Assembly: GCF_001997295.1 (NCBI RefSeq) | Contig: NZ_CP019605.1 | Span: 2,976,001-3,040,000 of the forward strand | DNA from: Tessaracoccus flavus | GTDB lineage: Bacteria > Actinomycetota > Actinomycetes > Propionibacteriales > Propionibacteriaceae | Direction: 5' to 3' | Length of the DNA: 64,000 nt | In this document: positions 8,011 through 16,949 of the stretch, piece after piece | Layout: each line of letters begins with the position of its first letter | Numbering within the stretch: the first letter of the stretch is position 1 | Notes under the pieces: model-generated | What the model was told of the DNA's origin: nothing | Databases searched by the model: none | The model's input: the letters and a program-made list of their open reading frames with translations, nothing else | Translations under genes and position numbers: made by a program

Positions 8011-8647
8011 GCGCGTCGTCGTCGTTGGTGCCTCCGGCTTCGGGCGGGAGGCCCTGGACGTGCTGGAGGCGATGCAGGCGGCCGGCGCGGCGCTCGAGAT
8101 CGTCGGCGTCGTCGACGACCAGCCCTCGCCGCTCAACCTCCACCGGCTGAGCCAGCGGCAGATCGAGTACCTCGGCACCATCGACGACTGGCTGGCTCGG
8201 GATGCCGACGAGGCGTACCTCCTGGGGATCGGGTCGCCGCCCGTGCGGCGGATGCTGGTGGAGAAGCTCGACGCCCGCTCCCGGCGCGCCTTCACCGCGA
8301 TCCACCCCAACGCCTCGGTCGGCAGCCGGGCGGACATCGCCGAGGGCGTCGTCATCTGCGCCGGCGCCGTCGTCTCCACCAACGTGCGCCTCGAGCGCCA
8401 CGTCCACGTCAACCCCAACGCCACGATCGGCCACGACAGCACGCTGGGGGAGTTCTCCTCCCTCAACCCGGGCGGCGTCGTCTCGGGCGAGGTGGGCATC
8501 GAACCCGGCGTGCTGATCGGCGCGACAGCCACCGTGCTCCAGCAGCTCACCGTGGGCGCCGACACGACGGTGGGCGCCGGCGCGCTGGTGACCAAGAACG
8601 TGCCGAGCGGCGTCGTCGTCAAAGGGGTGCCCGGCACATGGGCGTGA
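8003..8647 (+). CDS. PglD-like sugar O/N-acyltransferase
   Basis: 214 residues. The N-terminal Rossmann-like domain (VVVVGASGFGREALDVLE) is followed by left-handed beta-helix hexapeptide repeats (about 105-205). The catalytic His is likely the one in NATIGHDSTLGE. In the Pgl pathway PglD N-acetylates the 4-amino sugar from PglE, and the gene order aminotransferase-PGT-acyltransferase supports that here. It overlaps both neighbours. Confidence 0.9.
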   Translation: MTERVVVVGASGFGREALDVLEAMQAAGAALEIVGVVDDQPSPLNLHRLSQRQIEYLGTIDDWLARDADEAYLLGIGSPPVRRMLVEKLDARSRRAFTAIHPNASVGSRADIAEGVVICAGAVVSTNVRLERHVHVNPNATIGHDSTLGEFSSLNPGGVVSGEVGIEPGVLIGATATVLQQLTVGADTTVGAGALVTKNVPSGVVVKGVPGTWA

Positions 8648-9816
8648 GGCCCGTCCCCGGACGCAAACGGCTGGTCGTGGGGGTCACCGTCGGCATGAGC
8701 GCCGACCTGCTGCTGCGCGGCCAGCTCGCGTGGTTCCGGGAGCGGGGCTGGGACGTCACCCTCATCTCCACCCCCGACGACCAGGCCCAGCGCGCCGCGA
8801 CCCGCGAGGGGGTCGAGCTGCTGGGCATCCCCATGGCCCGCGGCATCTCCCCCCTCAGCGACCTGACGGGGCTCGTGGCCTGGGTCAGGGCGCTTCGCCG
8901 GCTCCGGCCGGATGCGGTCAACGTCGGCACCCCCAAGGCGGCACTGCTCGGCAGCATCGCGGCGTGGCTCACGCGGGTCCCGAGGCGGCTCTACACCGTC
9001 CGCGGTCTGCGGCTCGAGGGCTCCAGCGGGCCGCTCAGCCGGGTGCTGTGGCTGATGGAGTGGGTCACCATGCGCGCGGCCACCGATGTGCTGTTCGTCA
9101 GCGCCTCGCTCGCCGAGGAGGCGGTGCGCCGTCGGCTCCCCATCGCGGGCAAGAAGCGTCTGATCGGGCAGGGCAGCAGCAACGGTGTCGACGCCGCGGC
9201 CGTCCAGACGCGGGTCAGCCAGGTGGACCGCGACGCCCTGCGCGCCGAGCTGGGGCTCAGCGACGAGGATTTCGTCGTCGGCTTCGTGGGCCGCATCAAC
9301 CCGGACAAGGGCACCGACGTCATCGCGCGGGCCTCCCGCAGCGCCGAGCTGGATCCGCGGGTGAAGTTCCTGATGATCGGCTCCCTGGAGTCGCCGGAAC
9401 TTCGTGCTGGCCTGGCGTCGCCCGACAGCCGGCTCCGGCACGTGGAGTGGACCGACGACGTCTGGGGCCACCTCGCCGCGATGGACGCGCTGTGCCTGCC
9501 CACGCTGCGTGAGGGATTCCCCAACGTGGTGCTGGAGGCCGCCGCCGCCGGTTTGCCGGTGGTGACCACGACGGCCACCGGCGCGGTGGACTCCGTCGTC
9601 GACGGGGAGACGGGGTTCCTGATCCCCGTTGGCGACGACGCCGCGCTCGTGGCTAGGCTGAACACGCTGGCGGACCAGCCGGACCTCGCCGCCTCGATGG
9701 GCGCCGCCGGGCGCCAGAGGGTGCTGGAGCACTTCGGCCAGGAACAGATCTGGCGGGGCATCGAGCACATCCTCACCGGCCACACGACTCACGACACGAA
9801 GGGTGTTATCACGTGA
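8638..9816 (+). CDS. GT4 family glycosyltransferase (PglA-like)
   Basis: 392 residues with two Rossmann domains. The donor-binding C-terminal half shows GFVGRINPDKGTD (about 220) and the EGFPNVVLEAAAAGLPV segment (about 297-313) with the E-x7-E pair of GT4 enzymes. Its position right after the initiating transferase and acyltransferase suggests it adds the second sugar, as PglA adds GalNAc to bacillosamine. Donor and acceptor are inferred only. Ten-base overlap with the gene before and four with the gene after. Confidence 0.9.
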   Translation: MGVRPVPGRKRLVVGVTVGMSADLLLRGQLAWFRERGWDVTLISTPDDQAQRAATREGVELLGIPMARGISPLSDLTGLVAWVRALRRLRPDAVNVGTPKAALLGSIAAWLTRVPRRLYTVRGLRLEGSSGPLSRVLWLMEWVTMRAATDVLFVSASLAEEAVRRRLPIAGKKRLIGQGSSNGVDAAAVQTRVSQVDRDALRAELGLSDEDFVVGFVGRINPDKGTDVIARASRSAELDPRVKFLMIGSLESPELRAGLASPDSRLRHVEWTDDVWGHLAAMDALCLPTLREGFPNVVLEAAAAGLPVVTTTATGAVDSVVDGETGFLIPVGDDAALVARLNTLADQPDLAASMGAAGRQRVLEHFGQEQIWRGIEHILTGHTTHDTKGVIT

Positions 9817-10766
9817 AGGTTCTCGTCACCGGAGGCGCCGGATTCATCGGCTCCAACCTGGCCCGCGCCATGCTGGCCGCGGGCAGCTTCGAGGAGGTGC
9901 GGGTCCTCGACGACCTGTCCACCGGCTACGCGGAGAACCTCACGGGACTGGACGTCGCCTTCACCGAGGGCAGCATCCTGGACATGGCCGCGCTCGAGCG
10001 GGTGGCGGACGGGGTGGACTCCATCGTCCACCTCGCGGCCATCCCGAGCGTGCCGCGCTCCGTGGCCAACCCCCGCGCCTCGCACGACGCCAACGCCACC
10101 GGCACGCTCAACGTGCTGGAGGCGGCCCGCGCCACGGGGGTGGAGCAGGTGATCGTGGCGTCGTCGAGCTCCGTCTACGGCTCCAACCCGACGCTGCCGA
10201 AGAACGAGGACGACTGGACCCGGCCGCTCAGCCCCTACGCCGTCTCCAAGCTGGCCACGGAGGGCTACGCGATCGCCTACCAGGCCTCGTATGGCCTGAA
10301 GACGCTGCCGTTCCGCTTCTTCAACGTCTACGGCCCAGGCCAGGCCGCCGGGCACGCGTACGCCGCCGTCGTGCCGAAGTTCATCGACGCCGCCCTGTCC
10401 GGCCAGGCGCTCGAGATCCACGGCGACGGCCGGCAGTCGCGGGACTTCACGTTCGTGGCGGACGTCTGCCGCGTGATCATGTCCGCCGTGAGCCGCCGGC
10501 TCTCGCACCCCGGCCCGGTGAACCTCGCCTTCAACACCAACACGACGCTGCTCGAGTTGATCTCGGAGCTCGAGGCGCAGCTGGGGGAGACCGTGGCGAA
10601 GGAGTTCACGGATCCCCGCGTCGGCGACGTCAGGGCGTCGCAGGCCGATTCGCTGCTCCTTCGCGAGCTGTTCCCCGACGTGACGCCGCTGCCGCTCGCC
10701 GACGGGCTGAGCGCAACTCTGGCGTGGTACCGCGGGCGGATAGGTCTTGATACAGGTGCAAGTTAG
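9813..10766 (+). CDS. NAD-dependent sugar epimerase/dehydratase (GalE-like SDR)
   Basis: 317-residue extended SDR. GGAGFIGSNLA (NAD-binding, 7-17), catalytic Ser in VASSSSVYGSN (about 120) and Y-x3-K in SPYAVSKLA (about 145) are all present. The FRFFNVYGPGQ motif fits UDP-Glc(NAc) 4-epimerases. It likely supplies UDP-Gal or UDP-GalNAc for the GT4 enzyme encoded just before it. Confidence 0.9.
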   Translation: MKVLVTGGAGFIGSNLARAMLAAGSFEEVRVLDDLSTGYAENLTGLDVAFTEGSILDMAALERVADGVDSIVHLAAIPSVPRSVANPRASHDANATGTLNVLEAARATGVEQVIVASSSSVYGSNPTLPKNEDDWTRPLSPYAVSKLATEGYAIAYQASYGLKTLPFRFFNVYGPGQAAGHAYAAVVPKFIDAALSGQALEIHGDGRQSRDFTFVADVCRVIMSAVSRRLSHPGPVNLAFNTNTTLLELISELEAQLGETVAKEFTDPRVGDVRASQADSLLLRELFPDVTPLPLADGLSATLAWYRGRIGLDTGAS

Positions 10767-10805
10767 AATGCCTCGGGCAGCCGCAGCAATGAGCAAGAGA
10801 GTCGC

Positions 10806-12299
10806 ATGAGCCTTAAAGATTTCCTGAGCATCCTCCGACACCGGTGGCTGGTCATCGTGCTGTGCGTCCTGATTGCTGCCGGCGTGGTGTTCGCCATCAC
10901 CCCCGCCGAGCGGGACGTCTCGCCCCGCATCGGCTCATACACGGCCACGTCCACCCTTCTCGTCGGCTCCGTCGGCGCGCCTGACGCAGGTGCCGGCTAC
11001 GCGTCGCTCGGCCGCGTGGCGCTGTTCATCACGACGGGCGAGGTGCCCAGGAACGCGGCCGCGGCCCTCGGCTACGAGGGCGATCCCGCACTGCTGGCGA
11101 AGCAGATCACGGTGGAGACCCAGGGCGAATCGGCCTCGGTCACCATCACCACTACCGCCTCCGACGGCGAGCGCGCCGCCAACGTCGTCAACACCTTCGC
11201 CAACGAAACGATCGCCTTCTTCGAGACGAGCCCGCCCGGCGCCGAGACCACCCGGCTGAGCGTCCTCCAGGAGGCCACGCCCATCCCGAACGAGAGCACG
11301 GCCAACTTCGTCATCCCGCCGGATCGCTGGTTCCGCACCCTGCTCGCCGCCGTCCTGGGTCTGCTGTTCGGCATCGCGCTCGCGCTGGTGCTGGAGCGCT
11401 TGGACTCGCGCCTCCGGACGCGCGAGGAGATCGCCGAGGCACTCGACATGCCCATCGTCGGCGTCGTGCCCAAGATCACCGCGGCGCAGCGTCGCAACAA
11501 GGAGATCCTCACGGTCACGCAGCCTCTCAGCCCGTACGCCGACGGGTACCGCTCGGTCCGTGCGGCCCTGGCCCACGGCCAGGCCGAGGCTGCTCCGGCG
11601 CGCGGTCACCAGTCGCTCGTGGTGCTGGTCAGCTCCGCCCACGTGGCAGAGGGCAAGAGCACCAGCACGGCCAACCTCGCCGCCAGCTTCGCGGAGACCG
11701 GAAAGCAGGTGCTGGTGATCGACGCCGACCTCCGCAGCCCGGACGTGCACGAGAAGCTGGACGTGCCCCAGGGCGCGGGCGTCTCGGATCTACTGGTGGA
11801 CGGCCAAGGCTCGCTGAACTCTGTCATTCGTCCCACCAACATCCCCGGCGTCCGGGTGGTCACCGCCGGCACCAGGCTGGCGCACCCCACGGCACTGGCT
11901 AGTCGGATGGGGCCGCTGGTGGCCTCGGCGCGCAAGCGTGCCGACGTGGTGATCATCGACTCCGCGCCGCTCCTTGAAGCAGCCGAGGTGTTCGACATCC
12001 TCCCGCACGTCGACGACGTGGTGCTGGTGGCGCGCAGCGGCCGACTCTCCGCCGCCTCCGCGCAGCGGACCAAGGAGATGCTCGCCCGCTTCAACATCCC
12101 CGTCGTCGGCGCGGTAATTGTCGGCGCGCCACTGCGGAAGGGCGACATCGGCTACGGATCGGGCTATGGCTACGGCTACGGCGAGACCAAGGGCAAGGCA
12201 AAGGGGAAGCGCGGCGGCGCCCGCGCGGTTGCTGACGAGAAGCCCGAGGCATCCCTCGTGGAGCCTGCCGAGGACGTGCAAGCGCAGCGCTCGAAGTAG
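10806..12299 (+). CDS. Wzz-like chain-length regulator fused to BY-kinase (tyrosine autokinase)
   Basis: 497 residues. It has an N-terminal Wzz domain with one membrane segment at about 14-34 and another at about 178-198, then a cytoplasmic ATPase. Walker A is AHVAEGKST (about 280), A' is VLVIDADLRSP, and Walker B lies near VVIIDSAP. The Tyr cluster GYGSGYGYGYGE (about 458) is the autophosphorylation tail. It controls EPS chain length and export. The tail is followed by a Lys/Gly-rich stretch. Start at 10806 is 39 bases after the epimerase. Paralogous to the gene at 42807-44282. Confidence 0.92.
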   Translation: MSLKDFLSILRHRWLVIVLCVLIAAGVVFAITPAERDVSPRIGSYTATSTLLVGSVGAPDAGAGYASLGRVALFITTGEVPRNAAAALGYEGDPALLAKQITVETQGESASVTITTTASDGERAANVVNTFANETIAFFETSPPGAETTRLSVLQEATPIPNESTANFVIPPDRWFRTLLAAVLGLLFGIALALVLERLDSRLRTREEIAEALDMPIVGVVPKITAAQRRNKEILTVTQPLSPYADGYRSVRAALAHGQAEAAPARGHQSLVVLVSSAHVAEGKSTSTANLAASFAETGKQVLVIDADLRSPDVHEKLDVPQGAGVSDLLVDGQGSLNSVIRPTNIPGVRVVTAGTRLAHPTALASRMGPLVASARKRADVVIIDSAPLLEAAEVFDILPHVDDVVLVARSGRLSAASAQRTKEMLARFNIPVVGAVIVGAPLRKGDIGYGSGYGYGYGETKGKAKGKRGGARAVADEKPEASLVEPAEDVQAQRSK

Positions 12300-12305
12300 G
12301 CGCGC

Positions 12306-13649
12306 ATGAACATCCGTACGGTCCGAGGGCTGGGAGGGCTGATCACGGGGCTGATCCTCCTGGTCGTCTTCTCCGTGCTGCTGACCCGGGCCATGGACAC
12401 CACGTCCTACAACACATGGGGGGCGCTGATCTGGGCCCCGCTCATCATCGGCGTGAACCTGTGGCTGATCAGCATCGCGATGCGCAACGAGCCGGACAGG
12501 TGGGTGGTCCGGCTCGTCTACATCGGCTACGCCGCCAAGCTCGTCGGCATCGCCGCCCGCTACTTCACCATCTTCGTCCTGTACGACGGCGTCGGTGACG
12601 CGTCGCGCTACAACCTGTATGCAGCCCGCTGGTACTTCGAGTGGCGCCGTGGCGTATTCGAGGTCAGCGGCGACGGCAAGTTCGGCACCCACAACACCGA
12701 GCTGATCACCACCGCCGTCTACACCGTCGTCGGACCCAGCCCCATCGTCGGCTTCCTGGTGTTCGGCACCCTGGCGTTCTGGGGCTGTGTCCTGCTGTTC
12801 AAGGCCTTCCAGGCCGCCGTTCCGGAGGGGAACTTCCGCCGGTACGCCATACTGGTGCTGCTACTCCCATCCCTTCTGTTCTGGCCCTCCAGTATTGGTA
12901 AAGAGGCCTTCCTCCTGTTTGGGGTTGGCCTGACGGGACTCGGAGCAGCGAAGTTCTTCAACCGTCGGATCGTCGCGGGCCTCGGTTATCTGACGGCCGG
13001 TCTGGTGGCCACGTCCCTCATCCGTCCGCACCTGACGGTGCTGCTGCTGTCGTCCCTTTTCGTCGCACTACTGCTTCGGAGGGGGAGTGGGACACCGACA
13101 TCATTCCTGGGCAAGACCGTCGGTCTCGCGCTGGTCGCCGCAGCATCCGTGCTAGCGATCACCCAGGCTGCCGACGTCCTGGGCATCGAGGATCTGACGG
13201 CCGAGGAGGTTACGGGGGAGATCGACTGGGCGAGCGGACAGACGGATACGGGCGGGTCGGCATTCGTACCCGTGCCGTTGAGTTCGCCCCTGGGGTTGCC
13301 GGCCGCCATCATCACTCTGTTGTTCCGGCCCTTTCCCTGGGAGGCCAGTAGCGGGCTCGTCGCCCTCCAGAGCCTCGAGGGGATCGCATTGCTGCTCCTC
13401 GCCATCGTCGGCTGGCGACGCCTTGCCCAGGTGCCTCGACTACTGCGGCGCAATGCGTGGGTGGTGTTCGCCGCCGTGTACGTGCTGGCCTTCATCCTGG
13501 CGTTCGCCGGCTTCGCCAACTTCGGCATCGTCGCCCGGCAGCGCTCACTCATGATCCCGTTCTTCCTGGCCCTGCTCGCACTGCCCGATCCACGCCGGCC
13601 ACACAACGCGCTCACCGATAGCGAAGAGAGGCAACTGGCTAATGCCTGA
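12306..13649 (+). CDS. Wzy-like EPS polymerase, multi-pass membrane protein
   Basis: 447 residues with about ten to twelve hydrophobic segments. The segment LLFRPFPWEASS followed later by NFGIVARQRSLMIPFF resembles the conserved Pro-Trp and Arg-rich ends of polysaccharide repeat-unit polymerases. Its place between the BY-kinase and deacetylase genes supports the role. No exact family name can be given. A pseudogene fragment with the same end-motifs is at 38491-38783. Eight-base overlap with the next gene. Confidence 0.72.
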   Translation: MNIRTVRGLGGLITGLILLVVFSVLLTRAMDTTSYNTWGALIWAPLIIGVNLWLISIAMRNEPDRWVVRLVYIGYAAKLVGIAARYFTIFVLYDGVGDASRYNLYAARWYFEWRRGVFEVSGDGKFGTHNTELITTAVYTVVGPSPIVGFLVFGTLAFWGCVLLFKAFQAAVPEGNFRRYAILVLLLPSLLFWPSSIGKEAFLLFGVGLTGLGAAKFFNRRIVAGLGYLTAGLVATSLIRPHLTVLLLSSLFVALLLRRGSGTPTSFLGKTVGLALVAAASVLAITQAADVLGIEDLTAEEVTGEIDWASGQTDTGGSAFVPVPLSSPLGLPAAIITLLFRPFPWEASSGLVALQSLEGIALLLLAIVGWRRLAQVPRLLRRNAWVVFAAVYVLAFILAFAGFANFGIVARQRSLMIPFFLALLALPDPRRPHNALTDSEERQLANA

Positions 13650-14496
13650 CCAGATCTTGTCACCGGCCGGCGCCAGCCAGGGGGTGCGCGGGCTGCTGAA
13701 GCGAGCCCTTGCGCTGCTGGGAGGAAACCGCCCGGCCGAAGGTGCCACGCTGCTCATCTACCACCGTGTCGGCGGCGGCACCACCAACGAACTGGACCTG
13801 GATCCCGTCGACTTCTCACGGCAGCTGGACCTACTCGCAGATCACGATGTGCTGTCGCTTGATGAGGCCCTGGATCGGCTGGAAGTAGGCGACCGTACCC
13901 CGTCGTTCGTGCTCACCTTTGACGACGGATTCGCCGACGTCTACGACAACGCCTGGCCCCTGCTGCGTGACCGCAGGATACCCTTCACTATCTATCTGGC
14001 GACCGCCTACATGGGAGAGGTCATGGTGTGGGAGGGCGCCACCGCCACGGGAGAGCCTGGCCGCGGCCTCAGCTGGGACCAGCTTCGAGAGATGGTGGCC
14101 TCGGGGCTGTGCACCGTTGGGAACCATACTCATAACCACGTCCGACCCGAGGGGCTGACAGTGGACGAGCTCGACCTCTGCACTCGTCGGATCGAACAGG
14201 AGTTGGGGGTCACTCCGAGGCACTTCACCTATCCGTGGGGAATCGTCGTGCCTGAAATGGAAGCGTCCATGCGAGCGCGGTTCCGCAGCGCATCAACCGG
14301 CAAACTTGGCCGAAACACCTCGGGAACGAACCGGATGGATCTACGCCGGGTCCCAGTTCGACGCACGGACCCCAAATCGTTCTTTGCCGCCAAGTTGCGC
14401 GGCGGGCTGCTCGCTGAATATCTGTATGCCGTCGCGGTGGATCTCGCCAAGGGAGCGTCCCGCCGATGGGGGCGCGTTGTAGGCGTGGGCAACTGA
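13642..14496 (+). CDS. Polysaccharide deacetylase (NodB homology domain)
   Basis: 284 residues. NodB motif 1 is FVLTFDDGFADVY (about 92-104, catalytic base and metal Asp) and motif 2 is NHTHNHV (about 158, metal His residues). FTYPWG (about 195) resembles motif 3. It would remove acetyl groups from N-acetylated sugars in the polymer. No clear signal peptide: the N-terminus is Gly/Arg-rich with only a weak hydrophobic patch, so location is uncertain. Last gene of the 6.2-14.5 kb operon. Confidence 0.88.
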   Translation: MPDQILSPAGASQGVRGLLKRALALLGGNRPAEGATLLIYHRVGGGTTNELDLDPVDFSRQLDLLADHDVLSLDEALDRLEVGDRTPSFVLTFDDGFADVYDNAWPLLRDRRIPFTIYLATAYMGEVMVWEGATATGEPGRGLSWDQLREMVASGLCTVGNHTHNHVRPEGLTVDELDLCTRRIEQELGVTPRHFTYPWGIVVPEMEASMRARFRSASTGKLGRNTSGTNRMDLRRVPVRRTDPKSFFAAKLRGGLLAEYLYAVAVDLAKGASRRWGRVVGVGN

Positions 14497-14556
14497 TTCT
14501 GATCCCATCGGTCCAGACATGGCGGACTCACGAGGAAATTGCCGCCCCTGTTGCGC

Positions 14557-14594
14557 GTAACGCGTTACTTCTCGTAGGTCAGCTCGCCTAGGAT
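14557..14594 (+). promoter_or_regulatory. 12-bp palindrome and -10 box upstream of the GNAT gene
   Basis: GTAACGCGTTAC (14557-14568) is a perfect palindrome. TAGGAT at 14589-14594 is a likely -10 box, about 33 bases ahead of the ATG, which also has AAGGGGGAG. The palindrome sits where a regulator could cover the -35 zone. Confidence 0.4.
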
Positions 14595-14627
14595 GGCCGA
14601 AGTGTACCGAGTGCAAGGGGGAGCCAG

Positions 14628-15609
14628 ATGGCGCACATCAAGGCCGCAGACCTCGAGGTCAGGCGGGCGACGCCGGATGACGACGGTGAGGTCATCCCGC
14701 TGCTCCAGGCCGCGTTGAAAAAGGACGAAGATCCCCACTACCGCGCTTTCCTCGAGTGGAAGCACCGCCAGAACCCGTTCGGTGTCTCACCTGCGTGGGT
14801 GGCACTCCACGAGGGGCGCATCGTGGGCTACCGCACCCTGCTGAGGTGGCGCTTTATCAACGACGAGGGCAAGAAGGTCACCGCCGTGCGTGCGGTGGAC
14901 ACCGCCACCCACCCCGACTTTCAGGGACTCGGCATCTTCCGGCTCCTCACCGTCCGAGGTGTCGCCGAGCTGACGATGGAGGGTGACGGCATTGTCTTCA
15001 ACACCCCCAACGACCAGAGCCGGCCCGGCTATCTGAAGATGGGCTGGAGCGAGGTGAAGCGGCTTCCCATCGGGTGTTGCCCTCTGGGACGAAGGCGATG
15101 GTCAGGATGGTGTCCTCCCGCGTTCCCGCCGCTCTGTGGTCCGAGGACACCACCGTGGGCATTGCCGGCAGCGAGTTGGCTGACCCCAACCTGGCCAACG
15201 CCCTGCTCGCTCACGCTCCGAAGCGTGGATTCCGCACCGACCGGACGCCGGAGTACCTGGCCTGGCGCACGGCCCTCGGGCCTCTGAAGTACCGGATTCT
15301 GCTGGCCGACGAACGTGCCCCCGAAAAGGGGGGCGTGATCTTCCGTCTCAAGCGGCGAGGCTCCACGGTTGAGGCCGCGATAGTAGAGCAACTCGTCCCA
15401 AATGCCCGCGTAGGTGCGAAGCTCGTGTGGGACGTGGTGAACCGCACGAAGGCCGACTACGCCATCGGACTGCGGACCGGCCCCTCGGCTGGCCTGATCC
15501 CCGTGCCCGTTCCGGGAATGGGCCCTCTGCTCACCACGCGCCCACTGGCAGCATCCCCGCCCCTCCGAGCTTGTGGACGCTGACACTGGCCGACGTGGAG
15601 TTGTTTTGA
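14628..15609 (+). pseudogene. GNAT N-acetyltransferase with two frameshifts
   Basis: Residues 1-145 read as a GNAT domain (ATHPDFQGLGIF is the acetyl-CoA loop). Near 15069 the match moves to the -1 frame (VLPSGTKAMVRM onward to PVPGMGPLLTT). Near 15535 it moves by -1 again to the frame ending LTLADVELF at 15609. Each step looks like one missing base. With both repaired the protein would be about 327 residues, similar to two-domain EPS-locus acetyltransferases. Either the gene is dead or the sequence has two errors; the good promoter and SD argue for recent damage. Confidence 0.75.
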
Positions 15610-15688
15610 GGGGCGATCCGAAGGGCCAGAATGCGCTCGAGTGAAGTCGGCGTTTCTGGCAGCCGCCGGGTCCCTTCTCCGCTGGCGA

Positions 15689-16849
15689 TCAATCATTCCG
15701 GCTGGTGTTCAGCGAGCTCGCCTTCCCGGCCAGTTGTCGGTAAACCTCCATCTGGCGTTCGACAGTCTCGCGAATATCGAAGCGGCCACTAACCGAGCGT
15801 GCTGCTCGCCCCATCGCAGCACGTGCATCTCCATCACGGCACAGGGTCACGAAAGCCTTCGCCAACTCTCTGTGGTTTCGCGTAGGTACGATCAAGCCGT
15901 GGACTCCCGGTTCAATCACGTCAGAGACAAACCCGACGTCGGTGGCAACTGACGGGAGACCACTGCGCATTGCTTCAATGAGAGACAGTGGTCCCCCCTC
16001 GTAGGCGGAGGCAATCACGAAAATGTCGGACGCCGCGAGGATGTCAGCGACGTCCGACCTGAAGCCGAGGAATCGCACGCTATCGCCGAGCCCCAGTTCA
16101 GCGTGCAGTCCCTCGATCTCTTCCTTCAATGGCCCTTGGCCCAGAACGAGCACCGTGAAGTTCGGGATCTCCAGCCGTGCTACTCCCGTGGCTCGAAGCA
16201 GATTTGGATAATCCTTGGGGCGACGCAAGTTGGCCACAGACACCGCGACGACTGCATCATGAGGAATGCCCAGCTCGCGTCGGATTCTCTGTCGAGCATC
16301 TGCAGCCGCGTCGAATCGATCGAATTCGATCCCCTGGATCAGCACCTCCGTGCCCTTACCTACCCATGGCCACATCGACGCACGTACACGGCGCGACACG
16401 GCCCAGCGATGACTGTCTAGAGGAGCAGTGACTGCGTTCAAGAGTCTGGTCCGTCGGGCGTAGCTTTCCCACTCGTTATGCTCCGTGGTCGCTACTTTCG
16501 GGCGAGTCTTTTGCGGAAGAGTTCGCACGAGGAGTCTCACCACACCTGCGAGAAGGGGAGAGTGAGCGTGCACTACATCGAACCCGCCAGTCGCCAACAG
16601 CTTCCGCAAGGTTGCTATCCAGTGGTGCCCATCGCCACTCAAGGGGCGCGAAGTGACGCCGAGAGACGCAAGTTCCGCTACAAGTTGCGTCTTGTCTGGA
16701 CGCACGTAACCAACTTCGACGGAGAGAGAGTCACGGCCAACCAGGCGCGCGAACGACACGAGAAGACGCTCGGCACCGCCGGGGCCCAGTCCTTTGATGA
16801 GCCAAAGGACGCGGAGGGGAGGAACTTGGGGCGCGTCTTGATCAGTCAT
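15689..16849 (-). CDS. GT4 family glycosyltransferase
   Basis: 386 residues. The N-terminal acceptor domain opens with LWLIKGLGPGGAERLL, the glycine-rich loop of GT4 enzymes. VHAHSPL, VATTEHNEWE and, in the donor domain, AYEGGPLSLIEAMRSGLPSV (about 292-311) with E-x7-E are present. It stands alone on the minus strand between two plus-strand EPS groups and converges with the GNAT pseudogene. Sugar specificity cannot be read. Start ATG 16849 has no strong SD. Confidence 0.88.
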   Translation of the reverse strand: MTDQDAPQVPPLRVLWLIKGLGPGGAERLLVSFARLVGRDSLSVEVGYVRPDKTQLVAELASLGVTSRPLSGDGHHWIATLRKLLATGGFDVVHAHSPLLAGVVRLLVRTLPQKTRPKVATTEHNEWESYARRTRLLNAVTAPLDSHRWAVSRRVRASMWPWVGKGTEVLIQGIEFDRFDAAADARQRIRRELGIPHDAVVAVSVANLRRPKDYPNLLRATGVARLEIPNFTVLVLGQGPLKEEIEGLHAELGLGDSVRFLGFRSDVADILAASDIFVIASAYEGGPLSLIEAMRSGLPSVATDVGFVSDVIEPGVHGLIVPTRNHRELAKAFVTLCRDGDARAAMGRAARSVSGRFDIRETVERQMEVYRQLAGKASSLNTSRND

Positions 16850-16949
16850 GCACTAATCATGGACCACGGTCGCCCAACAAGCATCTGCAAACGTGTGCCG
16901 CGATAGGCTGTGGAGATTGCTGAGGGAGCCTTCTGAGGGGGAGTTGTCG

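Noticed and set aside
7336..9792. Long minus-strand open frame opposite the Pgl-like genes
   Set aside because: Biased composition of a high-GC shadow frame; the plus-strand genes have clear motifs.
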